Origin: Corythucha ciliata
Lineage: Eukaryota; Arthropoda; Insecta; Hemiptera; Tingidae
NCBI GenBank assembly: GCA_038030265.1
Contig: CM075943.1
Coordinates: 25,358,001 to 25,422,000, forward strand
Direction of reading: 5' to 3'
DNA: 64,000 bases
In this document: positions 14,090 through 24,900 of the stretch, piece by piece
Layout of the letters: the number at the start of each line of letters is the position of its first letter
Numbering within the stretch: position 1 is the stretch's first letter
Notes under the pieces: model-generated
Database searches by the model: none
Told to the model about the DNA's origin: nothing
The model's input: the letters and a program-made list of their open reading frames with translations, nothing else
Made by a program: the position numbers and the translations under genes

Positions 14090-14430
14090 TATGAGGGGGA
14101 GGGGTGTTTTGTGAGCGATGAGGGAGGGGTTGTGCTGGGTTGTTGAAACAATAACTTTGTGACAACTGCACCCCCCCCCCACACCAAATAAAGTTTTTTT
14201 TCTTTGTTATGACGTTGACATATCGTTAAAGTACGGTGTTCGCGTTCGTCTCTAATACCCCCCCCCCCCACAATTAATACACTCCTCTACCGCCCTAAAT
14301 AGCCTTATTTTCTTTGTCAATAACCCCCCCCCCCATTCAACCCACTCCTTCACACGCTTTCAAAAGCTGACCCTTCCCAATATTATAGTGCTAAAACAAC
14401 ACATTCAAGTTCCCCCCCCCCACAAGCCAT
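14090..14430. repeat. Cluster of poly-C tracts
   Basis: Four C-runs of 8-12 bases (near 14170, 14261, 14323 and 14412) lie within 260 bp, spaced about 60-90 bp apart. The DNA between them is CA-rich. The minus strand is therefore a series of G-runs. This could be a decayed tandem array, or a region prone to G-quadruplex or i-motif formation. Confidence 0.6.
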
Positions 14431-15247
14431 CCTGGCATCGCGACCACTAAAATTCAACGTGTGCTCCCTCCCAAAATAACACCCCTCACTAAATTCTCTT
14501 ATTAATACTCTCAAAAATATTAAATCGCCTTCTCAAGTCTTGTTTGAGATGGCGTTGAAAAGAAAAGTCAATAGAAATGTTATTAAAAATAAAAAATAAA
14601 TAAATCCCCTTTCTCCCTGCGATCACGACCGGTCCTTTATTTTCATATTTATTCCGCCCAAGCCACCGTTCCTCCCTCCCTTTTGACCCATTAATACAGA
14701 CGTAATTAAAACGTATCATTATTACTAAGATTGAAAAAGTGTAAATGGTCGAAATGTTCTTTTACGCTTAAATAGTGCGAAATATCGAGCAAAGAATATA
14801 AACAGTTCCAACAATTCAGAAGAAGGATATTTTACGTTTGTGCGGTGTTAGCATTTTTTGGTTTGTGTACACACGGAGACTTTTCTGTCCTGTCTTCTAT
14901 TGTAGCTGGTGTTTTAAGTAGTTAAAAACATTAAAAGTGAAGTTTTAGGTTTGTTTGGTTGAATGATAGTTCAAGATATTGAATTATTTCTCTTTTATTA
15001 TCCCCATTTTGAAGCCCATGGAGGGGCTTAGTACAAAATTATTCGCACATATTTGAAGCATTTTTATTACCCCTTCTCTTAAACCCTCTGCTGAAGTGAA
15101 ACAAAACACCAAAATGCTTCGTTTGAACCAAGTTTAAACACTGAAATATATTGCCATATGGGCAGACAAGTACTTGCGCAAGAAATGTCCGACTTTTTCC
15201 CAGATTTGTTTCAAGACCTTTTTTTCTGGCAGCATTTTACCTTCTAG
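14431..15247. other. Non-coding stretch; nothing recognised
   Basis: The sequence is AT-rich, with no coding region, RNA gene or clear repeat visible. Confidence 0.5.
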
Positions 15248-15918
15248 TAGTAGGGGAGCCCACGATGCTAAATGGGGATTTACTCGAGCGTCGTAGAGAC
15301 CTATTGGGTTGCAAAGCTTAGATGATAAAAAGATAAAATTGTTATATGATGAACACCTTTTCATCGGTGGGGAGAGCGGCTATAGACTTTCAAAAATGTA
15401 AACAAAAAAAACTGTTGTATGGACATTCTCGAGCGCGTCAGATATTTACAGCATCAATTGTCTTCGTATTTTTAACGAAGTATGCATGTTAATCTGACAG
15501 TTTGCATGGTGGGGGTGGTCCGTACGTAAGGGTTGAAAACGAAAAAAAAAAAAAAAAAATTAATCGAGCGCGTCAGATTTTCTAAGGGAATGTTAAGTGA
15601 ACCTAAAATAAGCTCTCATTCAATAATCTGACGATTTGGAGGTAACGCAAACTCGTGGCCCTTATCAGAATGTGCAAAAAAAATCGTCATTTTGAAATAC
15701 TCGAGCGCGTCAGATTAAGATATATATGCTTCATACTGACGTTCTAAACGTGCTCTCTAGTAATCTGACGATTATGTCGAGGGATTCGCCTAATCTGACA
15801 CTTTTTAAAAAAATTCGCCCTATATTTGGTGCCTAAGTCCTACTTTTCTGCACCATTTTCGAAAGAGTAAGTTGAGGTTAACTGAAATTGTGATGTAAAG
15901 GACCTTTTTCTACAATAG

Positions 15919-15944
15919 TTGAATAATGATAACATTATTCAACT
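15919..15944. repeat. Short perfect palindrome
   Basis: TTGAATAATG and its exact complement CATTATTCAA flank a 4-base loop, inside the 15248-16560 element. Confidence 0.5.
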
Positions 15945-16005
15945 GATATGAGAGAGAAAAGCGCAATTTTTTTTTAAACTTAATTATTCAACACATATGG
16001 CAACC

Positions 16006-16106
16006 TATTCAATAAAATTTAGCGCCGGCGCTATCCACCCGTCCTCCCGAATTGGAACATATGTTTCACACAAGACGGGTGGGCGCTAAGTTTCACTGAA
16101 TTGGCC
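16006..16106. repeat. Nested ~100-bp hairpin
   Basis: The left arm contains TTTAGCGCC followed by CCACCCGTC, and the right arm holds the complement (GACGGGTGG, GGCGCTAAG). The outer parts, CTATTCAATAAAA and the complement of TTTCACTGAATTGG, also match loosely. It sits near the centre of a larger inverted-repeat element and looks like a small MITE inserted there. Confidence 0.55.
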
Positions 16107-18279
16107 CCAAGAGTTGAATACTTACTAAACTTTATCGACGATTTTTTTCTATTTCGGCTTATGGAAATCGTCAGATTATATATTTTTCGTTATCCTTGAA
16201 TTATTCCCTTCAAAATAAAAAAAAAATTAGCCACGCTCGAGAATGTCAAGATGACGTTTTTTTTTTTTTTACAGGTTTGTAGACCTCATCCGTCTTTGCG
16301 TCACTCTTAAATTGTCAGATTAGTGGAATATAGACTTTTCAACATGTAATTAATTCCCACTTCCTTAATCTGCCGCGCTCGAGAATGTCTGATGATCAAT
16401 ATTTTTTTTTTTACTAATCTGACGTTTTATCCTTGACGGGCGGCCACATTTATAGGGCTCATATTTGGTCGAGATACTCAACTAGGTACAAGGTATCCGC
16501 AGTGTGTTAATCTGACGCGCTTGAATACATCCCGAAATCCCCTCTTGGGCTCCCCTACTATAGAGGTTTGGGGAACTGAACAGATGATACCTCGACCCCC
16601 CGTCCTATCCTCCTCGCCTTCTTTTCTCTTCTTAATTCTGCATTTATTAAATTACCTAATTAATTAAAATGTGGCCATTAATGTGCGTGGGGACATTTGA
16701 TTTCTTAAAAGGGTCAAACAGTAAAAGAGTTCGTCGTGTGCCTCCCACACAGAATATTGGGCAAAAAATGAAGGCCCAGATTGGCAAGGACGACTCTTGA
16801 GTCTTGGCTACTATGCAGGGTACAGGGGCACCTTCCCTGCCCGGTTTCGGTTCATGGCGCAAGCCAGCATCCCCAGCTCTGAAAGACCCACCTCCACGTT
16901 GTGCCTCTCGGGCGCGTGTGGCTGGCCATCAGTTACGGCTAACGAGCCGAGCTGAGTGATGGGACCGACTCTGCTGGGGAGTCTGGGCCAAAGATGGGGT
17001 ACAGGCCAGGTAAGGGCCGGCAACGGCCTAGGTACTCGCCACATCTTAAGGAGATCCACAGCAGGGTACAGGGCTGTGTTTGCTGTCATGATGGGCAAAT
17101 CCTGCGCCATCTGATGGCCACAAGGTTGAGGGTCTGGACTTCCGGACCCTCAACTTGATCAGTCGTTGAAAGAGTCTTCATTGTTCAGTAATTAAGTATA
17201 TTGAACTTGACTCAATAAACTCTATACGCAAAGAAGCTGATGTTCCAGTTCCGTGAAGTCGAATTTTATTATGTTACGCGGAATGAGCACGAGGAGTTCG
17301 AACTCGTGACTAGAACACTGAATCTCTCCTTCATGACCTCCAAGATACCTATGATAAATGGTACGAATACTGTGATTCAAAGAAATCTTCAACAATCTCA
17401 GTCTGATGATCCGGTCGAGGATCCACTGAGTAATGCGAAGAGCGAGGCTCCTTGGTTGGCCTAATAATTCATTATAGATTGTGAGTTCAACAATACCTAT
17501 AGTTTCTTCAAACATTGTTTTAAATTCTCGATTTGAGTTTCTTTTGACGATTTATGAAAAATAATGTTTCCCCGGCTCTTTTTCCTGTATGTACGCTGAA
17601 TGTACGCTGTATGAATGTACGCTCGTTGTAGCGCGTTATTTTAGCGCCTCTCGAAAACGCTTCCAGTGGACGACCGGCCTAAGGGAAATGGCTACAAATA
17701 AAGAACGCTTGCTGCGACGAAAGATGACACTCTATACTCCTCCATGATCAGGATTTGTGCTCGATATTATCCTAACTCCGATGTAAAAGTGCTTAAGAAT
17801 CCCCTTCCCCCCCAGACGGAAATCTCTAAATCCGTCCCTGTTACCGTATGTACCTACATTATTCCGACAGAAATTGTTTATTTTCAAGCCCGAAAAGTTA
17901 CTCCCATTTTAACGTGAATATTAACGTGAATACGTTTTACAGGAGTATAGGGTCCAATTCGGCAGAAGTGGTAAAATGGGTCTCCCAGCGCGTACGCCGC
18001 CTAGTGTTGGTGGTGCTGGTTGGAGGGTATTGGGGTCTCAAAACTCAAGCTCAGCTGCCACTTGCCAGCCAAAAAACGTATTCACGCTAAACTCCGTTTT
18101 TTTATTTTTTTATTTATTTTTTATGTCCTGTCTTTTGTTTACAGGGCTAATGTAGACGCGGTATTTCTAAGCTGTGTTTCCGCGTGGTAGGGAGAAAGGA
18201 GAGATTTTTCCAGAATTTCTCAGTTTTTTCGGTTTTTTGTTTCAAAGTTGGTTTGTATGTTTGAGGACATCCTGCGAAT

Positions 18280-18560
18280 TTTGTTCTTGTAGAGGCCTAA
18301 CCCGCGAAATTGGGTTTTCAATGCGCCAGACCCGCGATAATGGTTTTCTGATTGAGCCTATCCCTCAAAATGAGTTTTTGAGAGGTCTATACCAGTAAAA
18401 TCTGTTTTTTTGAACCAGGCAATCCCGCAAATTGCTGGGGTTTAAAAACCACCAATCCGTGCAATCGGTATTTAAAGGAGCCATCGTCCTATAAATAAGT
18501 CTTATAGGAACTAAATCCGAGTAATTGGGTTTTTGGAAGAGCCAAATCCACAAAACGATT
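18280..18560 (+). repeat. Degenerate ~35-40-bp minisatellite, family B
   Basis: Units resemble ACCCGCGAAATTGGGTTTT followed by a purine-rich stretch ending in GAGCC. About seven diverged copies are visible. The complement of the same pattern appears at 25480-25960 inside intron 2 of turtle. Confidence 0.6.
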
Positions 18561-18610
18561 TGTAAAGGAACCTTTTTAAACAGCGTAGTAACTTTCTATG
18601 TTTTCTTTAG

Positions 18611-18690
18611 CGTGTAACAATGGCGTAATTTACAGCTCCGTTGTCTACAGTAGTAGTTACAGAGCTGTAAATTATGCCATTGTTTACACG
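18611..18690. repeat. 80-bp near-perfect hairpin
   Basis: Arms at 18611-18639 and 18662-18690 are complementary over about 28 bp with very few mismatches. The core GGCGTAATTTACAGCTC pairs with GAGCTGTAAATTATGCC across a 22-base loop. It lies about 230 bp upstream of the first coding exon of turtle. It could be a MITE remnant or a transcribed hairpin. Confidence 0.6.
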
Positions 18691-18870
18691 CAAATAATTC
18701 TGTAAAGAACTGGCGTCAATTACGCGGCTCCCCCCTTTGTAAATTGTGAGGATAATAACGAAAAATTTGACAACTACTGGCTATGCTTCGTCAGAGCACC
18801 ATAGTCGGTTACGTGTAAATAACGCCTTACCTATACAATAAAACAAATGAAAATTAATTTTATGTTTCAG

Positions 18871-18977
18871 GTAGTGATGGTGGGAGGGGGCGGGGAGTGA
18901 CTATGGGAAGACAGGGATGGGCATGCAGATAATCCTCCATCCTCTGTTCTCCGTCATCTTTATAGCTACCGTACACA
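18871..18977 (+). CDS. tutl: tutl exon with 5' UTR, start codon and signal peptide
   Basis: A good acceptor (pyrimidine tract plus CAG) ends at 18870, so a non-coding exon probably lies upstream. The chosen ATG is at 18917 in the context gggATGg. It opens about 20 codons with the hydrophobic core IILHPLFSVIFIAT, a typical signal peptide. The exon ends in phase 1 before GTGAGT, and the next codon is completed to Ser. Another in-frame ATG lies two codons in. Two short upstream ORFs precede the start (18877-18900 and 18903-18932). The start exon is less conserved than the Ig exons, so its confidence is lower. Confidence 0.8.
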
Positions 18978-21900
18978 GTGAGTAACCACGTAATTTTTTG
19001 CACGTTTTGGTTTTGGGAACGATTTTGTGGGGTGTTTGACGTATTTAGGCTCGCTATTTATAATATTTCTGCCTTCCACAAAAGGTTGGACCGGGCCGCA
19101 GGATGCAGTGCACATCACCGCCATTCTCGGAGAGTCGGTGGTTTTCAACTGCCCAGTCGACTTCCCAGCGGACCACCCCGTACCGTACGTACTTCAGTGG
19201 GAGAAGAAGGTAGGCGACACGGTAGGCAAAACACAACACACATATTAATACTCAAATAATGATTTTTTAAAAATCGTGTTCTCTCTTTGCATTTTGCAAA
19301 AAACAGAAAAAAGTAGTAAACAGAAAAATTTTCGAGACAATTTTAGTCCGCCTGGTGTCACTACTATGTTTTTAGCCCCCGCCCCCTTATCACTTGGTTG
19401 CTATTTACCCCTCCTCCCATCGTACTTTGTGTCATGTTTGAACTACGAACGTACGCAGGCAGTATAAGGCAGCTTTTTGGCGTACTTTTCTTCTTTATAA
19501 ACCCGACACCAGGTGGCAATGGGTTCGAAACCCCAGGCCTCCTATTTTTTGGATTTATTTTAGTTTTAACGAACGTTGAAACCAATCCGAGACTTGGTTG
19601 GCGTTATGCTTTTAATTTAGAATTTTTAAAATAAACCGAATCACTAAGAAGCGGTTCGGTCAATTTTTTTTTGTTATTTTCCATTGCTTTGTGTTGGCAT
19701 CCTGTTGTTTTATTTTGATTGAGCCCTGCTTGAAACTTCCGACTTCTTTTCGTGATACTCAGTTCAGGATTTTGCTAGTCACGTGGTACAGTGGCTTCAA
19801 ATCACCCATTTGGAGGTCACGAGACTCCTGGTTTTTGTGTGCTTCAACTTCAAAACGCGAGTTTCCAGAGAGTTTACAACCCGCGTATTTGATGGCCTCA
19901 AAATGAGCGGAAATTCTCGTTAGTTAGGGAAGAGAAGAATGCGATAATGAACATCTCTCAACGGGTTGAAGAGTTGCACCTGAGAAGTGTGATGAAGGCG
20001 TATAGAGCCTGATCGGGCGACTCCACCTGATAGCTGGCCTATGATCCCGCAGTGGCAAGAATGAGACCACGGTCAAACAGTCGAGACAACGGGAACTTTC
20101 CCATACCAAACAAGCCGTAAGTTTTTGGCCAATGATGGACTACTCGTCAGATGTAACAAAGAGGCGAAATCCGTTAAAAGTCTTCTGTGTCTATAAATTA
20201 ACCATTTCCTAGCTGAATAGTCAGTTTTTTGGGGGAAAATCGACAGTCACGAGATTGTTCGGGTCGTTCTTCACTCGTGAATACTTTAAAATGATTTTCT
20301 GGACAATTAGGTTCCCCCACCCCTACACTATCATAGTGGACACATCCCTCCTCCTCCTCCTCCTCTTCTTTTAAAGCCATACCATCCAAGAAACCTCCTA
20401 AAAAAAATTATTTTATTCAATCTCGTCCCCCACCCTTTACCAACCAGGATTGTGCCTTCTTCCCGCCCTGGGGGTCAACCATGAGCTAGCGTTAAAAAAT
20501 TAACGCAAGCGGTAACTAAGGACGCTCTATCACAAATAATGTTATAACGCCATACATACCGCGTTTTGACGGTATTTTCACGCTAGCTCATGGTTGACCC
20601 CCTGGCTTGATGTCTTGAAAGGCACATGACCAGGATTAAGCCTGACATGACGGCCGGAAAGTGGCCCGACACGTGCAAGTCCTGGTTATCCTCGCTCCAC
20701 TCCCCGTCAGCCACACCAGCTGGTCAAAGCTGGTGCGTTACCGGTGTGGACCGCTTGGCGGTGGGGAGTTTTACAGGTGGTAAAGTAGGGGCGAGGAGAG
20801 ATACGCGTACGATAAGCGCATGATGCTACCGGCGAGCTGTTGCGTTGAAGACAATTGAGAGCGTCGGTAGAGGTGATTGGTCGCGGGGGTCTAGTCGTCG
20901 GTATTCTGGGTATCCAGTGGCGCGTGTGGTTGGCCGATGTCTGGGCCAGTTCCTCTCTGGCTGCACCACGCGTTGGCGAAGCACAAGAAGCGGCGGGCCG
21001 AAGACTTACTAGCGACGAGATGTGTTAGATCGGTGGGGATATGCCACCGATCTCGTTGACGATTGTATAACGAGCAGCGGAGAATGACGTGCTCCGCTGA
21101 TTCGGCCTCGCCCCCGCATGGGCAGTCAGGGCTGTCTCGACGGCGGTGGAAGTGGAGCTTTCCATTGAGTTGACCCTTTACCAACCACTCTGTCATCACG
21201 TATTTGATCGCATCCTAATGGGAAACGACACTGTAAGTGGTAACCCTTTTCTTTTCTAAACCGTGAGTGTGTCTAGTGTACAGGGGGGGGGGGGGTTCCG
21301 AGCTTCGTGCTTTAGTGACCGTGAAGCTCCGACCCTTTGAAAAAGGAAAAAGGTCAATTAAAGGGGGCGGAGAGTAAGGAAGAGTGGAGCAAAAAAGAAA
21401 AAGGTCATTTATTTATTTATAATTTTCTAACAACGCACATTTTTATTTTTTTAAGGATTGCCCCAAGAAATGAAAATTACGGTTAACCCAAACCGCTGTG
21501 TTAAGCCCTAGCCGATTTATCCCAACTTAATTAGATCCATGAATGGGTCGCGGGTAAAGGTGGGGGTAATTGCTTTAATAATATACACTTCTCCCTCGTA
21601 TAACGAACTTGATCATAAGTACGCATAATTTACGCTGAAATTAGTTTAGGGTTTTGGAGGTTCTTGAAGGGGAGAATATTAACTTTTCAAACGTGTTCAC
21701 TCTGATTTTATCGAATTGTTTAAATACCGAAAGACGCAGTTTGGCTGAGATTTTGCCCTTTGGGAGGGAAGACGGTGTGCTTCGAAGTATTTCTATTAGC
21801 TATCGTTTGAGGATTATCGAAGTGCCAATGGGGTTGTTGTAAGTACAAAGGGGAGAAACCTTCAGAAACTTGGAAACTCTTCCCCCAGCCCCCATCCCGT

Positions 21901-24900
21901 AACACCAACCATAAAGTTATAATCGAGTCCGAGCGGTAAATGAGGGCCATTCCCCCGGAGGGTCCTTCTGATCATCCGTGACGTCAATCGTGACGTCGTT
22001 TAATAAGACCGCGGTTTTAATGGTTCGCGGAAGCGCAGTGTTCCAGAGTCGTCACAGATTTTTTTTGTTGCGTTAATCGGATAAATCCAGGCAATTCGTC
22101 AAGCAGTGCTTTTTTCTATTTTGACAACCACCCTTTGCACACAGTCAAAACCTTAGCGCCATCAATTCAAATTAGCTCTCATTCCCCTGTTTCTTTCTTC
22201 GCTCTTACAGTTCTTCATGAAAGTAATTTCAACGAAACAGCGTAAACGGTGGCGGTGGTTGGGAGGGGGCTTCCCAACCCTTTCTCGCACATTTGAAAAA
22301 GGCCCCCACCCGCCACTTGGCTCCAAGTTTTGTGAAAATTGCTGTACAACACTTGCGAAAATCTCGCAGAAAATTATGATTATTCAATGGCATCCCTCCT
22401 CTGCGCCTCCCGCTCCCTCTTATTATTACGGAAACAATTTTGTTGCCTAGAACCCCCGACCACTGACTCCCTCACTACTGTTTTCAGTAATTTGGCGTTT
22501 TACGCGTTAATTAGCGATAAAATAAAACTGGGAACTCTTAAAAGCATCTGGTTAGCCGAAGAAGAAAAAACGGGACCGTCTTCGTTGGTGGAGGAAGGGG
22601 GTTGAAAATGTTCTGGCCTCTATTTTTCCCACCCTTGGCCAGACGCGAACCACTGAATTATATGGTCACATTAAAGGAGGAAGCCCTTTGAAGGAGTTCT
22701 CCCTTTGATTTCCGGCGTTTTCGACCGCTTGGGCACATATTCGGGGACCCCACGAATTGGTCTAATGGATGGAGGAGGGCGATTTTTTGACGAACTTATT
22801 TTTCCCGACTTTCCCACGTGGTAACGGATCACTTGAAATTAGTTTAGGGATACTCCCAGTGGAGTTCATTTTGGATCCCCCCCCCCCCTCTTACGACTGG
22901 AGCATTAATCGTTGCTCCAAAAATTCCCCCACCCTGTTTACTGCACCGCCTGGTGGCCTATACTGCACGGTTTTTTACTATTGAACGCAATTATACAGAA
23001 GTCAAGAACCCCCCAGAGCGGAGGAAGTCGAGTAAGCTCGACCGGCCGTAAAGTAGTGTTGTGCGGGTCATTACTATCACGCCGTCTTGTAAGGCTCGGC
23101 TTTAGTATTTCACCCAAGGCAATTCGGGCCGGGAAATTGTTACATTTTTTCTGAGGAGAAATCAGCGGCGGCGGAAGTCAGCCGGCATTGGGGGAGCAAG
23201 AATCTGAACCGTTCAGATCCCTCCCCCCCCCCCAACTAGAAAATACCTTTATGCCCACATGTGAAAAAATACAATTTTTAAGGGCCAAAATTCCAAATTC
23301 TTCACCAAATTTAACACCCCTCCATGAAATTCTCTTGTTTCTGGGTTAATATTTTACCTTGGTAATTTGAGGCCTAACGACACAGTTTTATCAGATAAAC
23401 GACGTGTTAGAAGCTAAATCGACTACATTGTACATTAAAATTGCTTATTCAGAGCAGAAGCTTGGAGAGGAAGAGCAAGAGTATGCCATGAAATATACAG
23501 GGTGTTCGAAAATTCGATGCTCAGCCGAAAACTGGTCATAGTACAGCTGATTTGTGGTCGAAATTACTAAATTCACTTTTCCGGAATTCAGCTTGGTTTT
23601 CGAGTTATTACACTATCTTTAATTTTTTCGTGGGGCTATATTTTTTTTGGAATACTTGCTCCCGGCCGCTCTAGAATCAATTCTAGCTCAAAACTAATTA
23701 GGTCATTCGAAAGAGCGCACAATTTTCTTCAAAATGACTGTATTGTATTATGAATTTGGTCGTTTCCTTAGGGCGCTAAAGCTGCTGGAAAGTGATGTTT
23801 TTTTATCTTTGTATCTTTCCCATGTTTTTCAGCTGCGATTTTCTCCCACTCCTTAAAGGAAAATATTTTTTGGGTTTATTGGAAAAACTTCCTCATTTTG
23901 TCAGCTTTCAAATGGAGTGCAATAGCCTCGGATTTTATAAGTATTTGTGAAGAAGTAGCTGTTTGAATAGTAAAAACCGACGGGCTTTGATGGGGAATGA
24001 GAGATCGTTTTTAGATTAGAAGTATGTTTTGAAGCCAGAGTTGGTGAGGGGAGAGGCAGGGCCTCTCAGAATGTCTGAATGTGAGCTAATAAATTACAAG
24101 AACAGCATAGATAATATAAGTAATAATTGAAAAAAACAGCCAATGTTTAAGGAAAAAGTGATTAAGAACCAGGAAAAAGTACGAAGTGCCGTTCGTTGTG
24201 GAAAGAGCGACCCTTCATCTGCAACCAAATGTTCCTCCTTATGTGTAGACCGACATCAACCAAGATTCGGCGCTGCCTTCGTAAAACAGAATTTGGATGA
24301 GTTTTTAGCAGTAACGCAGAAATACTTTCACTGGTCTCTCAACGGATATAAAACGTCCTCAATGCGCTCAAAAAGAGCAGAACCGCAAATAATCGGTGTA
24401 TAGGAATCTACTGACGAGGAAAGAGTCGTAAATGATTTTCTGCTCGTCATACCTCGACGTTTTAGGTTAAGGAGGTATCTGAGGGATCACCCCGATTAAG
24501 GATTTAAAATTGCTGAAGTTCCCATGTATTGGGGGTTTATTCCCGATGCCACGAAGGTAACTCATTACATTACCAACACCAGTTTCGAGTGAATGTGCTT
24601 ATAGGAAAAATGAAAATGCAAATTCTTTGGCATTTAATTTTTCGCGATTGTTTCAACGATTACGTCTTCTTGTAATGCACAAAAACGTCACCAAATTCCT
24701 GGTTGATGTCCCTTTTCGCACAAGGAGAACTTTGGCTCAATCAGTTATCGTTCCCCTCATTCATTACCCATCACTAATTCCGAATATCGGCTGTTTTTTC
24801 AATTGCTATTCTTGTACTTTTTGTAATTTATTAGCTTACATTCAGACACTCCGAGAGGTCCCTGTCTCTCACCTCACCAACTCTAGCTTCAAAACATACT

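Larger units (their letters stand above)
15248..16560. mobile_element. 1.3-kb non-autonomous inverted-repeat element with iterated motif
   Basis: The ends are inverted copies of TAGTAGGGGAGCCCA, flanked on both sides by TAG, a likely 3-bp target-site duplication (15245-15247 and 16561-16563). Inside, the motif CTCGAGCGCGTCAGATT or close variants occurs facing right near 15428, 15563 and 15700, and facing left near 16234, 16367 and 16509. Shorter TCTGACG or CGTCAGA pieces recur in both orientations between. There is no transposase. The superfamily is not established. A small hairpin element appears nested at 16006-16106. Confidence 0.75.
16564..18870. other. Non-coding stretch upstream of turtle; partial retroelement traces
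   Basis: No coding gene is supported. A GC-rich block at 16790-17110 has a short stretch (near 16914) resembling part of the LINE 3' fragment at 20.9 kb, so it may be a retroelement tail. A stem of about 10 bp pairs GTTGAGGGTC near 17124 with its complement near 17145. Near 17300 the minus strand carries GAGTTCGAACTCC, which resembles a tRNA B box and may be a tRNA-derived SINE remnant. A satellite (18280-18560) and a hairpin (18611-18690) follow. Confidence 0.45.

Noticed and set aside
19490..19545. tRNA gene suggested by GGGTTCGAAACCCC
   Set aside because: Only a T-arm-like string is present. No matching acceptor stem or anticodon arm occurs at the right distance.
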